The position numbers and the translations under genes were made by a program. Below are positions 1 to 5,548 of a DNA stretch of 8,269 nt, one piece after another. Position 1 is the stretch's first letter, and the number at the start of each line of letters is the position of its first letter. The DNA comes from Anaerolineae bacterium. Its GTDB lineage: Bacteria > Chloroflexota > Anaerolineae > Anaerolineales > Villigracilaceae. The notes under the pieces are model-generated. The model had not been told where the DNA came from, did not search any database, and was given only the letters and a program-made list of their open reading frames with translations. The stretch spans positions 1-8,269 of the forward strand of contig DQGV01000314.1 of NCBI GenBank assembly GCA_003524705.1, in the 5' to 3' direction.

Positions 1-788
1 ACAGATTCATTCGGTTTCAATTTTGTAATCGGCGCGAGTGTTTCCAATTCTAAAAATTGGTCGTTGCAATAACATTCGCTCGAACTTCCGAAATCATAAT
101 AATTCATATTACTATGATACACCGCGCGTTTCACAAACAAAGTTTTATGATTCCAATACGCCAACCAACCACGCGGGTTCGGAAAACCAATTTTGAATGG
201 TGAATCCATTTCAGCCCGCACCAAAATATATTCATTCCCCCAAGTGACATGCGGGCTTTTAATATCCGCATAACTCCACAACGCCAACGAACGATTTGGC
301 AACATGCCAGCATCTTCTGTAATTTGAGGCAAAATCGCTACACCACCCGCTTTGAATTGCGTAATCGCCCAAGGCGCAAATTCAACTTCCCACAGATTTC
401 GATTCGTGAGGATATGATGAATGATGACCTGTGGTTTATCATCAATCAATTTAATTTCAATTGACTTTTCGATTCCCGTCTCAATTTCAACTTGTTGACT
501 GACCCTCAGGCTGGTTTTTTCGCCGACGATTTCTACTGGCTCGTCATCTAAAACATAGGTGCGTGGCATGTGTTCAGGTGAATGCCATAAACGATGACCA
601 CCATAGAAATGAAAATCTTTGCCATCCGGTCTGGTGGTGATGAAATTTGGCAACTCTGCCAATATATTTTCGCTGTCATTAAATCTTAATGAAATAATGC
701 GCGGACCAATCGATTGAGTCACCAGTAAACTGATGACTCCATTTTTTAATTCGACACAGTCATAATTAAGAAATTTTTGAGTTTGCAT
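1..788 (-). CDS. Galactose-mutarotase-like protein (DUF4380-like), 3' end cut by window edge
   Basis: An uninterrupted reading frame runs from an ATG at 788 off the left edge, giving 262 codons without a stop. The protein begins MQTQKFLNYDCVELKNG and carries a YGGHRLWHSPE motif at about residues 62-72, followed by PRTY and a D-D-E-P-V stretch. Further on come an APWAITQF segment, a short PNRSLALW segment and, near the cut end, ELETLAPITKLKP. From memory this pattern matches bacterial proteins of the galactose mutarotase-like beta-sandwich superfamily annotated as DUF4380. The late ELETL..P...L.P motif suggests only a few dozen residues are missing. No signal peptide is visible, so it is probably cytoplasmic. 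It starts 3 bases after the xylA stop, and no clear Shine-Dalgarno sequence precedes it, which points to translational coupling with xylA. Aldose anomer interconversion is inferred from fold and context; the catalytic residues cannot be confirmed in this fragment. Confidence 0.72.
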   Translation of the reverse strand, partial: MQTQKFLNYDCVELKNGVISLLVTQSIGPRIISLRFNDSENILAELPNFITTRPDGKDFHFYGGHRLWHSPEHMPRTYVLDDEPVEIVGEKTSLRVSQQVEIETGIEKSIEIKLIDDKPQVIIHHILTNRNLWEVEFAPWAITQFKAGGVAILPQITEDAGMLPNRSLALWSYADIKSPHVTWGNEYILVRAEMDSPFKIGFPNPRGWLAYWNHKTLFVKRAVYHSNMNYYDFGSSSECYCNDQFLELETLAPITKLKPNES

Positions 789-791
789 GAA

Positions 792-1958
792 CTAACGAAT
801 ACCAAGCAACAATTCAATCGTCAATTGGTCTAAGCGTTCGTATTTCAAGCCACGTGCGCTGATAGCTGAACGGTCAAATGAATGTGCGCGTAATGCTTTG
901 GCTTTGTCTGCTGAATATTTCCCAAAGAATTGATTCATGGAAGAATCTTCGGCATTGATTTCTGCCAAAATAGATTGAATTTCTTTATCTTTGTTAAATT
1001 GTTCTGCCTTTTCTTTGAGAATTAAGTAAGTGCGGATACATCCGCGTGCAAAATCTTTCACCCCTTCATAATCTTCGGTTCTATACGCATGAGCATCAAA
1101 GTGACGAGGATTGTCATATTTATTATCTTCAAGCAATTTGACTAAGAAGAATGCACTTTTGATATTTGAAGCACCAAAGCGGAAATCTTGGTCATAACGC
1201 CCAAAGGCTTGGTCGTTCAAATCAATGTGGAATAATTTGCCTGCTTCTAATGCTTGAGCAACGCCATGCACAAAATTTAATCCAGCCATGTGTTCGTGTG
1301 CCACTTCTGGATTTACTCCAACCATTTCAGGATGGTCTAAAGTTTCGATAAAAGCCAACATGTGACCAGTCGTTGAATTGTAAATATCACCGCGTGGTTC
1401 GTTTGGTTTGGCTTCAAGTGCAAATTTCAAATCATATTTTTTGTCTAATACATATTCACACAAGAAGTTCATGGCTTCGCGAGAGCGTTTGATAGCATCA
1501 ATTGGATTCTTATTTGAATCTGTTTCAGTACCTTCACGCCCTCCCCAAAAGACATAAGTCTTTGCACCAAACTCAACTCCTAAATCAATGGCGTTCATTG
1601 TTTTTTGTATAGCATAAGCACGGACTTTTGAATCGTTTGATGTAAATGCACCATCTTTGAAGATTGGGTCACTAAATAAATTTGTGGTTGCCATTGGAAC
1701 AACCAAACCAGTTTCATCTAATGCTTTACGGAATTCTTTTTTGATAGCATCAGCTTCAGAAGCAGTTGCATCAATCGGAATCAAATCATTGTCATGGAAG
1801 TTGACTCCATAGCTCTTCCGATCTCCTAGCAGACGAACTAAATCAGCCGCTGATTTTTGCTCACGAACGGGTCCGCCAAATGGGTCGCGACCAATGTTGC
1901 CGACCGTCCATAAGCCGAATGTAAATTTGTTTTCTGGTTTGGGGGTGTAATTAGACAT
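792..1958 (-). CDS. xylA: Xylose isomerase, class I (388 aa)
   Basis: Converts D-xylose to D-xylulose in the cytoplasm (EC 5.3.1.5); the family is a metal-dependent TIM-barrel tetramer. The length and the opening [15 protein letters not shown] are those of the short Streptomyces-type class. The known active-site residues are all present, shifted by one from Streptomyces numbering: His55 and Asp58 (FHDND), Trp138, Glu182 and Lys184 ([10 protein letters not shown]), Glu218 and His221 ([14 protein letters not shown]), Asp246 (FHIDLND), Asp256 and Asp258 (YDQDFRFG) and Asp288 (RHFDAH). The ATG at 1958 is chosen because AAGGAG lies 7 bases upstream and the family N-terminus starts there; an in-frame GTG at 1994 would sit in the upstream hairpin and has no ribosome site. 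Residues 46-49 (Asp-Arg-Lys-Ser) differ from the expected acidic-hydrophobic-Gly-Ala and coincide with an Illumina adapter core, so this part may be wrong. It follows a GH3 likely to release xylose and is followed by a mutarotase-like gene. Confidence 0.96.
   Translation of the reverse strand: MSNYTPKPENKFTFGLWTVGNIGRDPFGGPVREQKSAADLVRLLGDRKSYGVNFHDNDLIPIDATASEADAIKKEFRKALDETGLVVPMATTNLFSDPIFKDGAFTSNDSKVRAYAIQKTMNAIDLGVEFGAKTYVFWGGREGTETDSNKNPIDAIKRSREAMNFLCEYVLDKKYDLKFALEAKPNEPRGDIYNSTTGHMLAFIETLDHPEMVGVNPEVAHEHMAGLNFVHGVAQALEAGKLFHIDLNDQAFGRYDQDFRFGASNIKSAFFLVKLLEDNKYDNPRHFDAHAYRTEDYEGVKDFARGCIRTYLILKEKAEQFNKDKEIQSILAEINAEDSSMNQFFGKYSADKAKALRAHSFDRSAISARGLKYERLDQLTIELLLGIR
1812..1824 (-). 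other. 13-base identity to Illumina TruSeq adapter core inside xylA (possible artefact)
   Basis: The minus strand reads AGATCGGAAGAGC (plus strand GCTCTTCCGATCT), the shared first 13 bases of the TruSeq read-through adapters. It covers the last base of codon 45 through the last base of codon 49 of xylA and spells Asp-Arg-Lys-Ser. The family normally has an acidic residue, a hydrophobic residue, Gly and Ala here, just before the conserved GV.FHD strand. Flanking bases do not continue either adapter (TATGG follows instead of ACACG or GTCGT), so the identity is 13 bases only, and the reading frame is intact. It may be a substitution introduced by assembly or polishing, or a real coincidence. Confidence 0.6.
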
Positions 1959-1965
1959 GTTAAAT

Positions 1966-1971
1966 CTCCTT
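1966..1971 (-). promoter_or_regulatory. Shine-Dalgarno site of xylA
   Basis: The minus strand reads AAGGAG followed by 7 bases and then the ATG at 1958. This is the best ribosome-binding site in the window and decides the xylA start against the in-frame GTG 36 bases upstream. Confidence 0.85.
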
Positions 1972-1990
1972 GAAAAATTTTTCCCTTTTG

Positions 1991-2024
1991 GCACTCCCCT
2001 CTTTGATCCAGAAGAGGGGAGTGC
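1991..2024 (-). promoter_or_regulatory. Perfect 13-bp stem-loop upstream of xylA (processing, attenuation or repeat element)
   Basis: In the transcript the arm GCACTCCCCTCTT (2024-2012) pairs without mismatch with AAGAGGGGAGTGC (2003-1991) around an 8-base loop CTGGATCA. The stem has 8 G-C pairs and should be very stable. It is not a classical intrinsic terminator, because the bases that follow are CAAAAGGGAAAAATTTTTC, so the T-run begins 13 bases after the stem. Plausible roles are an mRNA stabiliser or processing site separating the glycosidase part from xylA, a partial terminator, or a copy of a dispersed palindromic repeat. The structure is seen; the role is inferred. Confidence 0.7.
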
Positions 2025-2055
2025 ACTGAGGAGGGAGAAAGGTATGAAAAACTAT

Positions 2056-4194
2056 TTATTGAACTTCAAATGTCGCAATGACAGGTTTCGATGCACCTAA
2101 TTCTTGACCTCGTTTACCGGGTGAACATCCACCAACTTCTAAACGAAATTCGCCGGGTTCAAGAGTCAATTTGCCATCGTCATTGATGAATGACATCATT
2201 TCTGGTGTAATAGAAAATTTAATAGTACTGCTTTCACCTGCTTTGAGTTCGACTCTTTCAAATCCAACTAAATGATGTAAAGGAACAATGCTTGAGGCTT
2301 GGACATCGCTGAGGTAAAACTGAACAACTTCGGCTGAGTCTGAAGCGCCGCTATTTTTTAAAGTCAGGCTGAGGTTAAGCGAATTTCCAATAGCAATTTT
2401 ATTTTTTTCTAATTTCAAATCAGAGTATTCAAAATTACTATAACTTAATCCGAAACCAAAAGGATACAAAGGTTCTTGAGTCATGTAACGATAGGTGCGA
2501 CCATTCATGCTGTAATCATCAAAGGCGGGGAGTTGCTCAAGAGATTTTGGAAATGTAATTGGAAGTTTGCCGCTTGGAGAAACATCGCCAAACAAAACAT
2601 TTGCAACGGCTTTGCCACCTTCCATGCCCGGATACCAAACAAAAAGAATTGCATCTACCATATCTTCCACTTCGCCTAATGCAATTGGGCTTCCACCAGT
2701 TAATACCAAAACAATTTTGACTCCGTGAATAGAAAGTTCTTTGATGTAATCAACTTGACTCTGTGGAAGTGAAATGTTATCGCGGTCACCATTTGATGGA
2801 GAAAGAATTGATTCACCTTCTTCACCTTCAAGAAAAGAATTTAATCCTGCACACACGATGGCAAAGTCTGCGCTTTGTGCCATTTGAGGTGCCCATGTGT
2901 GTTGTATTTCGCGCTGATGTTTTATGTTTGCACCAGCCGTATATTCCATGCCCATGCCTTCTGGAATACGACCTGTGATGCCTTCCAAAATCGTAATCAT
3001 TTTTTCATTGAAGCCGTAATAATTTCCGAGCAGAACTTCCATGCTGGCAGCGGTTGGACCAGTCACATAAATCTTTTTTGTGGAAGGTTTAATCGGCAGA
3101 ATATTATTTTTATTTTTTAACAAGACGACAGATTGTGTTGCTGTTTTATAGGCTAATTCACGATGTTCTTTACTTGCAACAACATCTGTTGAAATAGAAG
3201 CAAAAGGAACATCTTCTTGTGGGTCAAACATGCCAAGTTTGAATCTTGTGCCAAGTGTTCTTTCAAGCGCGCGGTCAACTTCGGCTTCGGTGATTAATCC
3301 ACGATTGATGGCTTCTTGAATTTCATTGAAGACGTGGTCACAACCCAAGTCACATCCACGCTGTAAAGCCAGTGCCGCTGATTCAGCCGCATCTTTCGTG
3401 ACTTTGTGATTGAGATGAAAATCTGATAACGCCATACAATCCGACACAACATGACCTTGAAAACCCCATTCGCCACGTAGAATATCATCTAACAATAATT
3501 TACTTGCGCAACACACTTCATCTAGTGTGCGGTTGTATGCGCCCATCACTGATTCAACTTTTGCTTCAGTGACTAATTTTTTGAAAGCAGGTAAGTACGT
3601 ATCGTATAACTCACGTTTTGTGACGATAGCATTGAATGTGTGTCTATCTTTTTCTGGTCCCGAGTGAACAGCATAATGTTTGGCACATGCCGCCGCTTTG
3701 AGATATTTCGGGTCGTCACCTTGTAAACCTTTTACAAATTCAGCCGCCATTTCACCAGTTAAGAATGGGTCTTCGCCCCAAGTTTCTTGTCCGCGACCCC
3801 AGCGAGGGTCACGAAAAATGTTGACGTTTGGTGACCAAAAAGTTAAACCTTGATATTGTTGTGTATATCCATTGCGCTTTAATGCGGCATGATATTTGGC
3901 ACGCCCTTCATCACTTATGACAGAAGCAACTTTATGAATCAATTCTTTATTCCAAGTTGCTGCCATACCAATCGCTTGCGGAAATACAGTCGCACGTCCG
4001 TTTCGAGCAACACCATGTAAGGCTTCGCTCCAATAGTTATAGGCAGGGATATTCAAACGTGGAATGCCATGTGCAGGATGATTCATCAAGCCGACTTTTT
4101 CTTCGAGAGTCATTCTGCTGATTAAATCTTTGACTCGTTCAGCCAGTGGGCGAGATGTGTCTAAATAAATAACTTGCTCTGAAATAGTAGCCAT
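2056..4194 (-). CDS. GH3 beta-xylosidase / beta-glucosidase (712 aa)
   Basis: A cytoplasmic glycoside hydrolase family 3 enzyme that removes terminal beta-linked xylose or glucose from oligosaccharides, with retention of configuration. The TIM-barrel domain (about 15-320) has YNYWSEALHGVARNG (52-66), RATVFPQAIG (67-76), DPRWGRGQETWGEDP (129-143), AKHYAVHSGPE (171-181) and the nucleophile Asp252 in VVSDC. The alpha/beta sandwich domain (about 350-560) holds LEGEEGES (455-462), where the general acid/base glutamate is expected. A C-terminal fibronectin III-like domain spans about 590-690. The SEALHGVA and HSGPE..RH.F signatures are typical of the beta-xylosidase-like GH3 branch, and xylA follows, so xylosidase is favoured; glucosidase activity is not excluded. 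There is no PA14 insertion and no signal peptide. The ATG directly follows the GH1 stop codon (TAGATG), with AGGA 10 bases upstream, so translation is probably coupled. Confidence 0.92.
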   Translation of the reverse strand: MATISEQVIYLDTSRPLAERVKDLISRMTLEEKVGLMNHPAHGIPRLNIPAYNYWSEALHGVARNGRATVFPQAIGMAATWNKELIHKVASVISDEGRAKYHAALKRNGYTQQYQGLTFWSPNVNIFRDPRWGRGQETWGEDPFLTGEMAAEFVKGLQGDDPKYLKAAACAKHYAVHSGPEKDRHTFNAIVTKRELYDTYLPAFKKLVTEAKVESVMGAYNRTLDEVCCASKLLLDDILRGEWGFQGHVVSDCMALSDFHLNHKVTKDAAESAALALQRGCDLGCDHVFNEIQEAINRGLITEAEVDRALERTLGTRFKLGMFDPQEDVPFASISTDVVASKEHRELAYKTATQSVVLLKNKNNILPIKPSTKKIYVTGPTAASMEVLLGNYYGFNEKMITILEGITGRIPEGMGMEYTAGANIKHQREIQHTWAPQMAQSADFAIVCAGLNSFLEGEEGESILSPSNGDRDNISLPQSQVDYIKELSIHGVKIVLVLTGGSPIALGEVEDMVDAILFVWYPGMEGGKAVANVLFGDVSPSGKLPITFPKSLEQLPAFDDYSMNGRTYRYMTQEPLYPFGFGLSYSNFEYSDLKLEKNKIAIGNSLNLSLTLKNSGASDSAEVVQFYLSDVQASSIVPLHHLVGFERVELKAGESSTIKFSITPEMMSFINDDGKLTLEPGEFRLEVGGCSPGKRGQELGASKPVIATFEVQ

Positions 4195-5535
4195 CTAAAG
4201 ATTTTCCTGTATCTTATTTTGATACCACTTTGCACTTGACTTAAGAGTCCGTTTTTGTGTTTTATAGTCTACATGCACGATTCCGAATCTTTTGGAATAA
4301 CCAAATCCCCATTCAAAGTTATCTAGCAATGACCACACGAAATATCCATGCACGGGTACGCCAACTTGAATGGCTTTATTGACACTTTCTAAATGACCTT
4401 GAAGGTATGCTACACGAGATGGGTCATGTACTTCGCCATTTCCGTTCACTTCATCGGGAAATGCCGCGCCGTTTTCAGTAATATAAATAGAAGGGAAGTT
4501 ATATTCAAAATGTAATCGCCCTAACAAATCATACAAACTTTGTGGGTACACTTCCCAATCCATTTCGGTGATTTGACCTTCACGAAAAACAGTTTGCGGG
4601 AGATTTTCACTTTCAGGTACAACTTGTGAACGAGCAATATTGCGGGTGTAATAATTGACCCCTAAAAAGTCAATCGGAACTTCAATCTCTTCCATGTCGC
4701 CTTGCTGAACAAAACTCATGTCTTTGTTATAAGACTTGACCATGTCCTCTGGATATCCGCGACTGGAAATTGGGTCTAAGAACCAACGATTGACATAACC
4801 ATCTTCCCAAAATGCGGCTTTTTTATCTGCAATACTAGGGGAGGCAGGCACTTTTGGCGTTAGATTTAATGTAATGCCGACATTTGCATCTTTCACATTA
4901 CTACGAATGACCGGTACACTGCGTCCATGAGATAAAAGCAGATGGTGAGAAGCAAGTATGGCTTCGTCTCGACTCGTATGTCCCGGCGCGTGGCGTCCAT
5001 CTTGATATCCAACAAACGCACTAACCCACGGTTCGTTTAATGTAATCCAATCTTTTATGCGGTCACCTAAAGCGCGAGTGATAATATCTGTATATTCAAC
5101 AAACGCATCAACCACCATGCGAGCGGGCCAGCCACCTTTATCTTGCAAGGCTTGTGGCAAATCCCAATGATATAAAGTGGCGTAGGGTTTAATACCTACT
5201 TCCAACAATTCATCTACAAGTTTGCTGTAAAAATCAATCCCTGCTTCGTTTATGCTACCTGTGCCACTCGGCAAAATGCGGGGCCAAGCAATAGAGAAAC
5301 GATACGCTTTTAATCCAAGCCCTTTCATCAACTTAATATCATCACGCCACAGATGATAATGATTACAAGCCACATCACCTGTATCACCATCTAATGTTTT
5401 GCCCGGCGTATGGCTAAAACGGTCCCAGATACTTTCCCCACGACCATCTTCGTTATATGCGCCTTCAATTTGATAAGATGCCGTTGCGGCACCCCAAATA
5501 AAATCTTTCGGAAATTTTGAATTCTGCTCAGTCAC
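4195..5535 (-). CDS. GH1 beta-glucosidase (446 aa)
   Basis: A family 1 retaining glycosidase, most likely hydrolysing cellobiose and other beta-glucosides in the cytoplasm (EC 3.2.1.21), possibly with beta-galactosidase or beta-fucosidase side activity. The single TIM barrel carries the N-terminal signature FIWGAATASYQIEGA (12-26), YRFSIAWPRILP (78-89), YHWDLPQALQ (122-131), the acid/base Glu168 in TLNEPW and the nucleophile Glu354 in ITENGAA. The aglycone and glucose-binding segment WSLLDNFEWGFGYSKRFGIVHVDY spans 401-424. The length is normal for the family and no signal peptide is seen. There is no phospho-beta-glucosidase context (no PTS genes), which fits uptake by the ABC transporter. 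The start is GTG at 5535, with AGAGGA 7 bases upstream overlapping the GH94 stop codon; the conserved FP.DF.WG motif begins at residue 8, so this start leaves a normal leader. Confidence 0.96.
   Translation of the reverse strand: MTEQNSKFPKDFIWGAATASYQIEGAYNEDGRGESIWDRFSHTPGKTLDGDTGDVACNHYHLWRDDIKLMKGLGLKAYRFSIAWPRILPSGTGSINEAGIDFYSKLVDELLEVGIKPYATLYHWDLPQALQDKGGWPARMVVDAFVEYTDIITRALGDRIKDWITLNEPWVSAFVGYQDGRHAPGHTSRDEAILASHHLLLSHGRSVPVIRSNVKDANVGITLNLTPKVPASPSIADKKAAFWEDGYVNRWFLDPISSRGYPEDMVKSYNKDMSFVQQGDMEEIEVPIDFLGVNYYTRNIARSQVVPESENLPQTVFREGQITEMDWEVYPQSLYDLLGRLHFEYNFPSIYITENGAAFPDEVNGNGEVHDPSRVAYLQGHLESVNKAIQVGVPVHGYFVWSLLDNFEWGFGYSKRFGIVHVDYKTQKRTLKSSAKWYQNKIQENL
4205..4208 (-). promoter_or_regulatory. 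Weak Shine-Dalgarno site of the GH3 gene, inside the GH1 coding end
   Basis: AGGA on the minus strand lies 10 bases before the ATG at 4194, inside the last codons of the GH1 gene. Because the GH1 stop TAG is immediately followed by ATG, ribosomes ending GH1 can restart without leaving the message. Confidence 0.5.
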
Positions 5536-5542
5536 GCGAAAG

Positions 5543-5548
5543 TCCTCT
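5543..5548 (-). promoter_or_regulatory. Shine-Dalgarno site of GH1, overlapping the GH94 stop codon
   Basis: The minus strand reads AGAGGA, 7 bases before the GTG at 5535. Its first two bases are part of the GH94 stop codon TAG. The good spacing supports GTG as the real start. Confidence 0.7.

Larger units (their letters stand above)
1959..2055 (-). other. Intercistronic spacer between GH3 and xylA
   Basis: This is the only gap in the operon longer than 13 bases. In transcript order it holds a pyrimidine-rich run (CTTTCTCCCTCCTC, about 2040-2028), a perfect 13-bp hairpin (2024-1991), an AT-only palindrome flanked by G and C (GAAAAATTTTTC, 1983-1972) and the xylA Shine-Dalgarno sequence (1971-1966). 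I see no convincing -35/-10 promoter pair on the minus strand and no small reading frame of note. All other junctions in the cluster are 0 to 13 bases, so xylA and the downstream gene may be a separately tuned module. Confidence 0.7.

Noticed and set aside
1812..1824. A longer adapter or vector insertion extending beyond the 13 bases
   Set aside because: The bases on either side match neither the TruSeq read 1 nor read 2 continuation, and the flanking xylA codons look native.
1959..1994. An upstream in-frame GTG start for xylA adding 12 residues
   Set aside because: It sits in the arm of the perfect hairpin, has no Shine-Dalgarno sequence, and the added residues are not family-like; the ATG at 1958 has AAGGAG at 7 bases.
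1991..2024. The hairpin as a classical rho-independent terminator
   Set aside because: The stem is strong, but no T-run follows directly on the minus strand; the bases after it are CAAAAGGG. On the plus strand it is followed by ACTGAGGAGG, also without a T-run.
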